From: Puccinia triticina
Lineage: Eukaryota; Basidiomycota; Pucciniomycetes; Pucciniales; Pucciniaceae
Direction of reading: 5' to 3'
DNA: 64,000 nt
Assembly: GCF_026914185.1 (NCBI RefSeq)
Contig: NC_070568.1
Span: 2,872,001 to 2,936,000 of the forward strand
The first letter of the stretch is position 1, and each line of letters begins with the position of its first letter. Below, one piece after another: positions 9,964 to 20,037 of the stretch. The notes beneath the pieces were generated by a model. That model made no database searches. It was not told the origin of the DNA and worked only from the letters and a program-made list of their open reading frames with translations. The position numbers and the translations under genes were made by a program.

Positions 9964-11133
9964 AAAAACGTCAGCATATTGTAGAAATTCAGGTGGAAGA
10001 TGGAACTGAGAGTCTGTTATGGAAGCGATACTGTTAAGAAAATCGACATTACCTTCAAGTCCCTCCTCAAGATCCAAAGAATCTATGACGAAGACCTGAG
10101 TCAACCCTAAAGTGAAGCGATGTCCGTGCTCCACACTCCCTGAAGCGCTCCACGACTGTCGGTCCAACCATGGCAGACTGAAAATGGCGTCGACTGAACC
10201 GAGCCGAGTGATGCCAAAAGTGCTATTGAACTGAACTGGCCTGTCGTCGATCGCTGAAAGAGTTATCTTCCCAGCCCAATTGTGAGTGACCGTGCCGCCC
10301 ACGCCTGGTTGTCCGTCAAACCCTACACACTGAATCGCCGTCTTGCGTTTTTGAGAGGGAAGCCTATTTTCTTGAATGAAACGGTCGCTGATGAAGTTCG
10401 CCATCGACCCCGTATCCACCAAAACCGACGCTATGACCAATTTGTTTGCCAAAGTTCGAAAAGAGACCGGGATCAGGATCCACCCTGCCTTCGAAACATC
10501 CAATCGTACCCAAACCGTTGCCACCGGGATGACTTCGCTCTCATCCTCGGGTTCATCGAAGCCGATTGGGTTGCTTGACCTTGTCGTGTTTGCTGGAGGA
10601 GCTGGATTGTCGTTGCCGTGAGCCGGGATGACTGTTTCGGCCCAGTTCCAGCTAGGATGTTGAGGGATCTGTGGCGGGCTCGGAGGTCCTTCAGGGTAGA
10701 GCGGGAGACGTCTGGTGCAGCTCTCGCCCGGGGGTCGAATTCCAAATGATATCTCCGCTACATGTTGTGGAACGGCGTTCTGATATTGCTCCACAAATTT
10801 CTTGCAAGCGGCACCCAAAACCCCCATGTTGGGACAATTGTAGGCGTCAATGTGATCGGGAGGGCTGGTACGTTGAAGACCGAAAGCACACTCGCTGCGC
10901 CATGCAGACCGTTCAAAATAAAGCCTCGAATTTCTGTTCCGGGGTCCTGGGAGCTCTAAAGGTTGACGCTGCATCGATGTCCATGGCATCCGGAGATCAA
11001 ACCGGGGTTGAGGTGTTTGGGTGTTGATAGAAGTGAGTAGGCGGATGATGAATTGGGTAGGATGAAGTTTGAGAATGTTTCCCCTTTTTCTTCTGTTTTC
11101 TTCGCGCCAAATTCTCCAACTGCACCGCCGCAC
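9964..11133 (-). CDS. Ty3/gypsy Gag C-terminus and aspartic protease region
   Basis: A 390-codon frame in phase with pol. It holds an aspartic protease motif (VDTGSMANFI, about 10,400-10,425) followed by a second half ending in GSVDAIFSLPWL, and finishes in PPEFLQYADVF, the linker normally just before RT. A single TGA (9,961-9,963) then separates it from pol. Near 10,840-10,915 the remains of a nucleocapsid zinc knuckle are split between frames: VCFR in the gag frame, DHIDAYNCPN in this one. At least a small indel has occurred there. The listed start Met at 11,133 overlaps gag in another frame and is unlikely to be used. Confidence 0.8.
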
Positions 11134-12517
11134 TAGGAGCTAAACTCATCTTGGTGGCCAAATTTGGTGTGGTTAACCATGCCTCCGACATTGCTTGATC
11201 AACAATATCATCATTCAGTCCTTCCACATACTTGTCAATCATTGCTCGCTCCGAATCAACCACCAAATGGCACAGAGACTGGTAGTGAGCGTTGTACTCC
11301 GCGACCGTTTGATTTCCCTGAACACAATCTTCCAACGCCCGTTTTGCCGTATCCGCCGCAAACTTGTCTCCAAACAATGCCACCAGCCCCTTCTCAAAAG
11401 ATCTGACGGTCTGTAACATCGGATGGAGAAAGGGAAGTCGATCCAAGTCGGCGTAGGGATCCGACACGTTCTGAGCTCTTGCATTGGTCGAGATAAGAGA
11501 ATTGTACCAATTCTCCGCCGGACTGGGCTCGCGGGTTGTATCCGATGGTTTGTAACCAAAATGCCGAGAAATCCAAACGATCATCCTTGCTTGAGAAGAG
11601 AAAAACGCCTCCCGGGGGTAAAGGAAATCACGAATCAGCTGCAAGAAACAAGCCAAATGTCTGGGCTCTCCCGAAAACCAAAGATCCGCAATTTTCGGGG
11701 GCTCCAGATAAACTCGTCCCGGTCCCTGTCCTTCCACAGTTTCCACCAATTGATTGTTCGAAGGAAAGGGCATTGGCCTGCCCTGTTGAGGATTCCCGCC
11801 TGCCGATTGGAAGGTCTTGCCCGGCTGTAGCTGTGGTACCGGAGCCTCCGCGTTTGGAACAAACGCAAAGCGGGCGAAATTCGGGGTATCCGCAAAAGCT
11901 GTGGAAATTGGGTCGAATTGAACCGGAGGTGGAGGTGGATATTGACAAAGGTTGGTATCCTTCATGATGGAGATAAGCTGCTCCAAGCCCGACGCCACAC
12001 GGCCCACTTGTTGATCCAACTTGTCCAACCGCTGCGATTGAGCCTCCATCGAAGAGGTATCCGCGGGAGTCTGTTCTTGAGCAGGGGGAGTTTGTCCGTT
12101 GAGATCCATCGGGTCAGACGAAGACTGCGCACTCGGAGGGGAAGAGATGTTCTGCGAAGGGACTGTAGGATTGCAAGAAGAAACAGAATCAATGTAAGAG
12201 CGTAGGCAAACACCAAAAAGGTCGGTCTCTGCGGAAAGTTCCTGCGCATGAGATCTGATCTGAGAATGAAGAATTCGAGAACGACTGAGCGGCTGGTTGT
12301 TTGGTTGATGCCGGCCAATTCTCGCCAGAGGTGAAGCGACGCGCGTCGGAGAGATGTCTGCGGGGGTGCAGAAAAATGGGGTGGGATTTGTCGATTGAAT
12401 TCGGAAGTGTGAGAACCTGAGTCCGTTTGTTCTGGCAAAGGGGTATGGGATTGACGGAGGGGGGAGGGGGTCGTGGGAAGATATTGACGTGTGGGGGAAA
12501 GATTTGGAGAAAACCAC
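10997..12517 (-). CDS. Ty3/gypsy Gag
   Basis: The likely start is the second Met (position 12,109, MDLNGQTPP), since the 136 codons before it are leader-like; the longest frame starts at 12,517. The body reads as a retrotransposon Gag: a coiled-coil segment (RLDKLDQQVGRVASGLEQLI), then a capsid-like domain with WISRHFGY and FEKGLVALFGDK, ending KYVEGLNDDIVDQAM and a basic patch RRKQKKKGK. Gag packages the RNA in particles. It ends at TGA 10,997-10,999. Translation past that stop continues as gag-like protein (MDIDAAS, TPEQKFEALF) up to another TGA at 10,913-10,915, so the stop is premature for the family. Confidence 0.85.
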   Translation of the reverse strand: MVFSKSFPHTSISSHDPLPPPSIPYPFARTNGLRFSHFRIQSTNPTPFFCTPADISPTRVASPLARIGRHQPNNQPLSRSRILHSQIRSHAQELSAETDLFGVCLRSYIDSVSSCNPTVPSQNISSPPSAQSSSDPMDLNGQTPPAQEQTPADTSSMEAQSQRLDKLDQQVGRVASGLEQLISIMKDTNLCQYPPPPPVQFDPISTAFADTPNFARFAFVPNAEAPVPQLQPGKTFQSAGGNPQQGRPMPFPSNNQLVETVEGQGPGRVYLEPPKIADLWFSGEPRHLACFLQLIRDFLYPREAFFSSQARMIVWISRHFGYKPSDTTREPSPAENWYNSLISTNARAQNVSDPYADLDRLPFLHPMLQTVRSFEKGLVALFGDKFAADTAKRALEDCVQGNQTVAEYNAHYQSLCHLVVDSERAMIDKYVEGLNDDIVDQAMSEAWLTTPNLATKMSLAPSAAVQLENLARRKQKKKGKHSQTSSYPIHHPPTHFYQHPNTSTPV

Positions 12518-13298
12518 GGTTGAGAGCTATTCGTTGACCGAGGCGTGGAGGATCCGGACTGATCAGACTCCTCCTCGGGGAGATTTGCGAGAGAGTAGGA
12601 CGGAATTTTGAAACTGATTACGAAAGGCTGGACGAAAAGGCTGAACTAAATCTGTATACTCTGCACTATATATCTCGACTTTGTACTAAAAACACTAAGT
12701 TATGAACTATGCGCAATACTTGCTTTGTTTATACTCCGTTACTTTGTAAAAGAATTTTGATTTCAGATTTATTACCTAATTGAAGCCGACACACTTGGAA
12801 GAGAGACAAGTTAGAAGAATAAACAATAATGAGGAAATAAGAGAGGAACCAACATTGTGATCAACAGAGACATATGAAAGGCAGTTGTTGAGGATGGATA
12901 GAATAGGGTGAATGGAAAGAACAAGATAGGGACAGAACTGAAAGAGGATAACATCAGTGAAGAACCAAGAGTCGAGTATAGTGTTGAAGTGAAATCTCAC
13001 CAGACAAGAGTGGAAGGAGTTTGAGTAAAGAGGAGAAAGAAAGAAGAAGAAAGAATGAGATCGAGGGTGTGATTGAAGGTTGAGAGTGTTGTGAGTTAAG
13101 GTTGTTGAGGTTGATAGGGTTGATAGAGGGTTGGAGTCAAGAGGAAGTCGAGAAGGAATAAGGAGAAAGCTGAGAATCAAGATTGAACTATGAGCGGACA
13201 CAAATGAACGGACACAACGCAGAAAGGTGCATGTCACACAAGTGATATGTCTGTGATTTTTACACTTTGGAGTGTGAATTTTTGTGAGAGACTTATAA
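12518..13298 (-). other. Ty3 element leader between 5' LTR and gag
   Basis: About 780 bases of AG-rich leader. The bases right after the 5' LTR (minus strand TTATAAGTCTCTCAC) do not match a tRNA 3' end that I recognise, so the priming mechanism is not clear from the sequence. Confidence 0.6.
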
Positions 13299-13618
13299 TG
13301 TAAGGAACACGCCAAACTTTATGGCTTTGTGGACAGAACTAAAACTTTCGATTTTATAACTTTGAAAAGGATTTTGAGTAGGTAAACAATAATAACAAAA
13401 TAAGTCTCTTGAGAAAAGGAAAAACAGCGTAATCTTTCGGTGTATTTATAACAAAAGTGAATAATTATAAAGAGAGATTTTAAATAAACCGTTTCTGATA
13501 TGTGGTTATGACAACTGTAAAGTAACTCATCATAGGATCCGTACAATTGTAGATTCTTAAGAGAGATCTGTGTGACAAGTAGTTTGTAACGAAAGAATTT
13601 ACATAGAATTTTACAACC

Positions 13619-13665
<47 letters not shown>

Positions 13666-13694
13666 GTTCGCTTGTTTCTGACCTGAGTTTGACA
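13299..13694 (-). repeat. 5' LTR of the Ty3 element
   Basis: Right-hand copy on the plus strand, 396 bp. Its (TA)n tract is longer than in the partner and its T-run shorter. It starts TGTAAGGAACAC and ends GTTTGACA on the plus strand. The 5-bp target duplication follows at 13,695-13,699. Confidence 0.95.
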
Positions 13695-13853
13695 CAGACG
13701 ATCTCGCTTTGGCACAGGATGTCAGACGATCATACAATCCATCAATGGTTTCCGGCGACCCAGGGCCAGACGGATGACGGCGGCGGAGAAACGGGTCCAA
13801 GAAGCGAGAGACCGGGAGGCCGAACGGGTCAAGAACGGCGAGCGCATCCTCGC

Positions 13854-14217
13854 TAAGGTTCCGATCCGGACCCCGCAGATCCGGAGAAATCCGGAAACCC
13901 CGCACGCCAGATCAGGGTTCGGGATTGAGCTCAAGGGATCCGGAATCCGGTCGGATAGTGAACAGCGCTCCAAAAGCGAGATTTATGCGGGTAAACCCAC
14001 CCGAAAATAAGGTCTTTTCTCGGGGAATACCCGTTAAACCCGCATGAATCGGGCACCCTACCGGGGAATCCCCGGCATACCCGATCAAATTGGTACTTTT
14101 TTTGGGAAATGCCCCTTGCTTTCAGATCCGGGAAAATCCGGCCGGATTCCGGATAAGACCAGGGTCAGGGTGCGGGATGGGTGATATCCGGCTCCGGGGC
14201 ACCGGATCGGAACCTTA
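13854..14217. mobile_element. hAT MITE, copy A, inside the KDZ gene
   Basis: A 364-bp element with perfect 16-bp terminal inverted repeats TAAGGTTCCGATCCGG and an 8-bp target duplication ATCCTCGC (13,846-13,853; 14,218-14,225). TAAGG fits the hAT YARNG terminus. The body is CpG-rich with many GATCCGG words and encodes nothing. It splits a KDZ codon run cleanly. Copy B is at 47,916-48,304 in inverse orientation. Confidence 0.93.
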
Positions 14218-15190
14218 ATCCTCGCTGACCTCAAGTTCCGCGAATGGCTCGATTCAATCAAGGTCCATCATAAGCAAGTCGCCAAACAGGAGAAACAAAG
14301 ACGCGCGGACAAGTTGATCTCTGCCCTTCATGCGGCTTATTTGGCGCTTCAGGCCAAAACTAATAACTGGTCATCGCCCAATCGCTTCCAAAATTTCTCA
14401 AACGATTTTTGTAAATGTGACCGGTCCAAAGTCAAAGATCGTCGCGTGAATTTGATCGACCTCGACAGTAAGTAGGGCCCTATTCTTGTCTGCATTTTTC
14501 CACTTCGGCCCCCAACTTATTTGTTTCCATGTAGGCCGGCGGAGAGAGCAGATACGCTTCTGTTGTTGCGCTTCCGATAACCTCCATTTGCTTGCCCGCG
14601 GGTACATAGGAGCCAGCCCCTTTGCGCCACACACCGCCTTCTCGATTCCGCTTCTCAGGTCTTATATTCAGCTCTGGAAGCAGTGCGAGGCTGGTAATCT
14701 ACCGGTTGGAACGCAGGTATGGCTGGAGGCCAAGTTCGGCGACCTCCTGACACCATCGGGCAACGTATGTAGATTGTTTACATTTCGAAACCCGACTGTT
14801 TAATTGGTGCTCTTACCAAGATATGCTTGCGCTCTATACATTCTAACCCAAGCGACAAAGATTCCAGCGACATTTCCCAATAGCAGTCGGCATCTACGGG
14901 GCCCTCCTGGACCGATCGAACGAGACTCCCGAAGATACTCTGAACCTGACGAAAGAAGAAGCCGCAGGGCTCGTTTCTTGTCCGGTCTGTTCGGGTCGGA
15001 CGATTCGCGAAAGCAGAGAGACCAGCCCGAACGAGATCAATCGGCCATTATGATCTGTCCCGAGGGTAACATCCAGCACCGCTTCCATTACGAAACCGAC
15101 AAATCCTACATGTCGCTCGTCGTCCTGTCACCATCCTTCAATCCGAAGCAAACCCAGTCTTCCGAACCCTCCCTGCAGGCTTGAGCTCCA

Positions 15191-15802
15191 TCTTCACGTC
15201 TCTCTTCCGGCTGCGCCCCTGGCACCGGGTACGCGATATCTTGCTACTCTTGTCCAGACTATCACTTCCCAAATTCCTCAAGTCTCCTATCTCCTACGTC
15301 CCCTCGCCGCCTTCCCGAGCCCTCTGAATGTGCCCCGCCGACCTCAAGATTTGACTGGCTGTTCCTGCTCCGAGAAAACTTGGTCACGAAACAACTACAA
15401 CTGCAAGTAACTTGCATTCCATCCTCTCCAAATGAACTATCTTCGAGAAGTCAGCGGATCCTTCACCGCGGTTGGAGAGGCTCACTCCCAACCACCAAAT
15501 ATTTTTTAAAAAAAAACTGATGTACAACACGCTTGCAAATAGCTCTCTACCATCATTAAGTGAAGATATCATTTCACTTTTCATTCAAGATAACTACAAT
15601 AGCAATAATGTAAGAAAATAGTCCATTCCAAAACATAAGTCCGTGAATGCGTGTTTTATCAATTGAACGGATAAGGTTAAGCCTCCTGCAAAAGTATGCA
15701 ATAAAAAAACACGATGACAATTGGTGAGACTCGTATAAAGCAACAGCACAAACATTTTTTTCTGGGGGATCTGATTGATCATGAGACTACGCGAGAGACT
15801 CT
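15191..15802. other. Decayed KDZ downstream sequence, then AT-rich DNA
   Basis: From 15,190 to about 15,410 the plus strand still looks like old coding DNA (TGCSCSEKTW near 15,355) but has no long frame. From 15,470 it becomes AT-rich with an A/T run at 15,505-15,520. No gene recognised. Confidence 0.4.
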
Positions 15803-17150
15803 TCAATATTCGTATTCAGCCATTCCGGCAAAATTTAGGCTGGGATTCGGAGTATCAGACAAGTGACGGAACCTGGCATCGATTGTTGGATCTGCAAAAT
15901 CTTGGGGGCCGTGCGTATTTCTTTGCTCATATTGATTGGCTTCAACTCCTTCACCTCGGTCGGCGATGAGGTTCATTGCGCAGATATTGCATTCGCTTGA
16001 AGGTGGGTAGTAGGAGTCAGTTCCTGGATGGACGATCGGATGGGATGGGCGATGGTTCAGGGGTTGCATGTAGGTGTAACCGTGAAGGTCGCCAACTGGC
16101 TTATTGTTTAGCTCATATCGATTGGCTTCAAATGTTTCCCATGAGTCGGGGTTGAGGCCCATTGGGTAGATTTCATCTGGTTCTTGGGATGGGTGGGATC
16201 GAGTTCCTGGGTGGAAAAGTGGCTGGGGTGGGCGATGGTCCTGGGCTTGCACGTAGTTGTAAACCTCTTGCTCGCGAACCGGCTTGTCCTGGTGTTTGAA
16301 TGGGCTACGAAGAACGGGATGGCTTGGAGGATGGTAAGAGCCATGTTCATTCTCCACTGCACTCGGAGTCGGAGGACTCGCCGGGGAGGGGCTATGTTGT
16401 GCCTGGGCCTTCGCAAAGTGCATCACCTCGGGAAAAGTCATGGCGTATTCAAGCTTCTCCGTCATCAGCCGCTTGAAGTCTTCACTGGGAGTCGGAAGCC
16501 CTTCTAGTTCTTCAGCCGTCCCGGGTAACATCGGCGAGCTGAAGTTCACGCCTCTTGAGTTCGGCTCAAAGGCTGCCGCCAAATTCGGGCTCATATTGAG
16601 TGATCGAGCCTTCGCGAGTTGCATGTATCCCGGCACGGTCAGCATCTCTTCTAAGCTCTCCCTCATCATCCGCTTAAGAAATTCATTCTCATGGTCGGGA
16701 AGGTCGACCGGCCTCGCGTTTCCTATGTTCAGTTTATAACACGTCAATTAGGAACGACAAGAATGAGAGCACAGTAACAACAACCTTGAGAGAGGGACGT
16801 CTACTTACCCGCTGCGGCAAATATCTGTCTGGAATTCTCTGGAATGATCTCGCCAATGATTTCTTCACCGTTGCCTGGCAAATCTCAAGCAGAGAGGGGG
16901 ATGAAGAATGACTCCGGTTAGAACAAAGTTACACATTTTTTTTTGGAAATTGAAGACGATGAAAATGGCTGACCACGGCCATTTTCTGATGAAACTGAAA
17001 GGTTTGAAGTATACATGATATCGCCAAGCAAGTTTTGTAAAGGTTGGATGTTAGTAGTAAAGAATTGGTGGGAGTCGTCGGGTGTTGCAGGGAAAGAATG
17101 GATTGGGAAGGTGGCCTTTTGAACCTTCATGTACCTCGAATTTCTTGACT
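15803..17150 (-). CDS. Unrecognised spliced gene with internal protein repeats
   Basis: The last exon runs 16,722 to 15,803 (stop). An 86-base intron (16,723-16,808, GTAAGT to ATAG) precedes it, then a 66-base exon (16,809-16,874), then another intron, then an exon including about 16,970-17,145 (SRYMKVQKATF to SSENGRG). Phases agree across the first two joins. The start codon is not settled. The protein has two kinds of internal duplication: LKRMMRESLEEMLTVPGYM and FKRLMTEKLEYAMTFPEVM, both followed by an AKA motif, and two segments of about 50 residues that begin YNYVQAQDHRPPQPLFHPGT and YTYMQPLNHRPSHPIVHPGT and end EANRYE/EANQYE. No signal peptide, membrane segment or known domain is seen in the last exon. 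It is not transposon-like, so a host gene is likely; function unknown. Confidence 0.6.
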
Positions 17151-18894
17151 GAGGAGAGGAAGGAGCTGGCAAACGAATCTAGGCTGAGTGGCCGACATTG
17201 GTGCATCCCCTCAGTCTTCTTTGGTTCTACCTGAGATGATGTATTGGAGAGACTCAGGGGGTAGTAGATAGCCCATATTCCCTTCGTCCCACATAAGCAA
17301 TCCTCCATGCTCATAATTATGGAAAGGCTACGGTACATTTAAGCTGTGCCAAAGTCAGCAAAGGCTCTACGTGACGGAGAAAAACCTTACCGTTTAACGA
17401 GATCGTCGCCTTATGATTTATCCTTACCCTAGCTTCTATCGAAATCCTGCTCAGTGTAGCTTATGTTTCCGCTAGCATCTACTTGTTACGGCTCCTGAGC
17501 CGGGCGAGGGCAGCGACGCCCCAGGCAGCGTCGTCACACTTTTGGTGAACGCGAAGCCGGCCCAAAGCACATCCGCCTGATAGCGGGATAGCGGGTCCCG
17601 TGATGTGCTCCACCTATGGTGCGAGCCGAGGCCGGTTGCTCGGCGGTTTAATTACCTGCGCCGCTTGCTCGACAGTAGCGGGCAAGAACACTCGAGTCTC
17701 GACTTGGTCTGACCTGTCCGTCGCGAGTTTAGCATACGTCGCCTGCCGGGAGCCACAGCGCAAAGGGCTTCATACCTGCGAGACAGAAAAAACGCTTGAG
17801 TCTTGACTTGGTTTGATATGGCACTGAAGTTAGCAAAATTTCTCGAATCTGATGGAAATATTGAGGTGATCAGCTGTTCACTTTTCTTTCAAAGACATCT
17901 GGGTGCCACATTCTGAACGGTTTGTTTTTTATTTGATTATTTGTGCAGTATAACACGTATATTTATGATGCGTCCAAATTAAGGATGCCACCCGGCGCAT
18001 TGGGCTCGGGCAAACCTTGTCCGACATCCGAACCCGGCAAATCCGGTCCCAGCGCCGGGTACCCGCCGGATCTTAACTTGCGCTGGGGTCTCTAGACGGT
18101 CAATTGAGGCAGGGGACGAATGATCAAAGCTATGACGGTCGCTGAGGGCCACCGAGGGTCGGTAGAGGCTACCGGGGGTCGCTGGAGGCCAACAATGGTC
18201 GTTGGAGGCCATCGAAGGTCGCTGGAGCCTGGAGGCCACCGAGGGTCATACATAAAGCTTGAACAGGTCCGTAGAAAGTTGATCGGCGTGGAAGAGCGTC
18301 GATCGACAATGGAGTGATATCCCTGCGAGAGACGACGAGATCCAACGATCCTGGGCAGCCGTGAAAGGTCCCGGCATGCAGTGACGAGTCCTGACTTCGG
18401 CAACGAGTTATTAAACGATCCAACCAGTCCCGGCAAGCAACAAGTTCTTGAGCAGCCACAGAGAGCCTCCCACCAGGGGGGACTTGTGTTAAGTTAGTAG
18501 GGTGCTCAAGGGGATCATCACTTTGACTGGAGTCCCAGTTGGATGTTTGCGGTTGTAGAAAGTGGATGTGGTCGCCATTTGACAGCCGGGGGGCCATTTG
18601 ACGATGGCTTCCACCCCCTGTCAATCTGACGGGCCAGACCTTAAATCGTGCAACCGCCGTTGTAGTTGAAAAGGTGTCGACATGGGTGTTCTGCTTCGGA
18701 AACACAATACAATGATGAACAATAGGTGCGATCGGTAGAGTGAATCTCGCGCTGGGAGAGTGGTGATGTGCGGGCTTGGCCGTGCTTGTCGAGGACTCGA
18801 GAGCTCTGGCCTCCACCATAAAACGCCCTGGCTCGCCCCACAACGCCCCGTTGCCCCCAGAGCCCCATCGAACTCCAGAACACACACAGAATAC
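17151..18894. other. Possible upstream exons, then repeat-rich DNA
   Basis: A donor-like GGTAAGG (minus strand) near 17,390 and an acceptor CACAG at about 17,343 leading to ATG 17,338 suggest further exons of the 15.8-17.2 kb gene, but I cannot fix a frame. From 17,500 the DNA is GC-rich with no recognised gene. A word set at 18,000-18,065 recurs in CpG-poor form at 47,108-47,165. Long minus-strand frames at 18,092-19,015 span a tandem repeat and look accidental. Confidence 0.35.
18128..18245. repeat. Short tandem repeat, about 20-27 bp unit
   Basis: Five to six degenerate units of the form GGTCGCTGGAGGCCACCGAA lie head to tail. Units differ by a few bases and one has an insertion. It inflates open frames on both strands. 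Confidence 0.7.
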
Positions 18895-18903
18895 AAAATA
18901 CAG

Positions 18904-19990
18904 CAAACTTAACTAAGTCCGAAGGTGGAGGCGCGAAGCGCCTCCACCGGAGGGACTTATGCGGTATCGGTGATTTAGGACTGAGAGCAATGCCCAAAAC
19001 CACCATGCCCCACACATGTTGCTATAGCTCTGCAACCTGCCCTGAACCCATCAATATTTTTTGATAATCTGAAAGCTGTGGATCTTTCCTAATTTTTGAT
19101 GCACTAAAATCAACATAGCTCCTCCTGCTTTGCTCAGAATACCTTGTTGAAGATGGTGGACTGCAAAAGCCAACCTGAGCTCCTTAAAACAGCATCTCTA
19201 TGCAAATCCATAAGTTGCCTCGAGAAAAAAAAATGTCAACTATCCAGGACTAACATCAAACAATGTCAAATGCTATTTCACATTCCCATTTATGTACATA
19301 CCCAATTGTGGCCATCCACTGTTGGTGTTCGATGCGGAGATGATGGCGGTGGACGAGACGATCAAACAGGCCCTCTGAATCCGCGACCTGCTCAAATCCC
19401 TGCTCGGCGCCAGCCTCACCATCCGGCTCAACTGCGACAGCAACCCCGTCGGCACACACGTCCATGCCGGCAAGACTATCCTGTTGAGAATAGCCGACCA
19501 TCCCACTATTCGCACCGGACTCGCCGTCCTCGCCTGGATCCCTCCCGCAGACCAACTCGCCAACATCCTCATCAAGTTTTTGCTCGCTTTTGGCACTGGT
19601 TTGACAGATCTGAGACCTTCGGAAAGGTGCAGGATGCTTGTGGGAACATGCATTTGCCCCAGTTCAATCCAAATCCCGAGGGAGCCAAATCAAAAAACAA
19701 TGATGCCTTGGCTGTTTTAGCAAGCATGAGGTTTTTTTTACTACATGCCTCGTATCTTGAGTTTGGGAGGGAGAAAAATAAAGATGAAGGTGGCAGGGGA
19801 TAGCCAGGCTTCTAATGATTCTAAGTGTAAATGTAGAGGGTGATTAAACAAAGATGGCACCGCGCAGGGGCCTTAGCATAAAAAAGGAAGGATTATCAAC
19901 ATTTCTCTCAGGCAAATTTCACCGATAAGGCATAAGTCCCTCCCAGAGGGAGGCCTTCGGCCTCCCTCGGGAGGGACTTAGTTAAGTTAG
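18904..19990. mobile_element. MULE-like element with end hairpins, copy 1
   Basis: A 1,087-bp element with an exact 9-bp target duplication AAAATACAG (18,895-18,903; 19,991-19,999) and terminal inverted repeats CAAACTTAACTAAGTCC / CTAACTTAACTAAGTCC. Just inside each terminus sits a GC-rich hairpin between AAGTCC and GGACTT (18,917-18,960 with 11-bp stem GGTGGAGGCGC; 19,931-19,980). A 9-bp duplication is typical of Mutator-like elements. Inside is a fragment of a copia RNase H gene, not a Mutator transposase. Further copies: 47,215-47,839 and 57,544-58,210. Confidence 0.85.
19322..19640 (+). pseudogene. Ty1/copia RNase H fragment
   Basis: A plus-strand frame starting near GATGCGGAGATGATGG reads DAEMMAVDETIKQAL, a TGA, then IRDLLKSLLG, later VLAWIPPADQLANILIKFLL. 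This matches the copia RNase H tail (catalytic-Glu block, then WIPxxxQLADxLTK) with several replaced key residues (ANILIK for ADxLTK). The stop replaces the usual Trp of the ALWIRxLL motif. It lies wholly within the MULE-like element, either captured or an older insertion. Confidence 0.6.
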
Positions 19991-20037
19991 AAAATACAGA
20001 TCCCCTCCATCCGAGCCCCATTCAATACGATTCCAAC

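Larger units (their letters stand above)
6541..13694 (-). mobile_element. Full-length Ty3/gypsy chromovirus element
   Basis: The 7,154-bp element is bounded by LTRs of 392 and 396 bp, both TG...CA, and by the 5-bp target duplication CAGAC at 6,536-6,540 and 13,695-13,699. Gene order on the minus strand is gag (from 12,109 or 12,517), protease (about 10,400), reverse transcriptase and RNase H (9,924 to 8,600), integrase and a C-terminal chromodomain (to 6,952), which is the Ty3/gypsy order. The LTRs differ at only three sites besides AT/T-tract length, so insertion is recent. It lies four codons into a KDZ transposase gene. The reading frame has three in-frame TGA stops, a frame change between gag and protease, and an RNase H active-site change, so this copy is probably not autonomous. 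Confidence 0.95.
6531..15184 (+). pseudogene. KDZ transposase (CxC1 N-terminal part), twice interrupted
   Basis: The plus-strand frame begins at ATG 6,531, runs ten bases, is broken by the Ty3 element, resumes at 13,700 after the target duplication, is broken again by the hAT MITE, and resumes at 14,226. Dropping each insertion with one duplication copy gives an open frame (ERILA then DLKFREWL). A 67-bp intron (14,468-14,534, GTAAGT to GTAG) leads to the family block RGYIGASPFAPHTAFSIPLL, the CxC1-like cluster region that precedes KDZ (Kyakuja-Dileera-Zisupton) transposase cores. A second intron (14,765-14,867) leads to LVSCPVCSG. The frame then stops at TGA 15,051, while a neighbouring frame carries MICPEGN..., resembling the family's CLDGN motif, so there is a frameshift. 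The catalytic core downstream is missing. Clearly dead. Confidence 0.8.

Noticed and set aside
13621..13665. TA/T tract in the LTR as a regulatory site
   Set aside because: It differs in length between the two LTRs and behaves as a simple microsatellite.
6541..13694. Heavy RIP of the Ty3 element
   Set aside because: Many TCG and other CpG sites remain intact, and only a handful of sites changed. Light CpG decay or weak RIP-like action fits better than classic heavy RIP.
18169..18906. 245-codon minus-strand frame as a gene
   Set aside because: Its C-terminal part is a translated tandem repeat, and the 5' end coincides with a transposon target site. No domain recognised.
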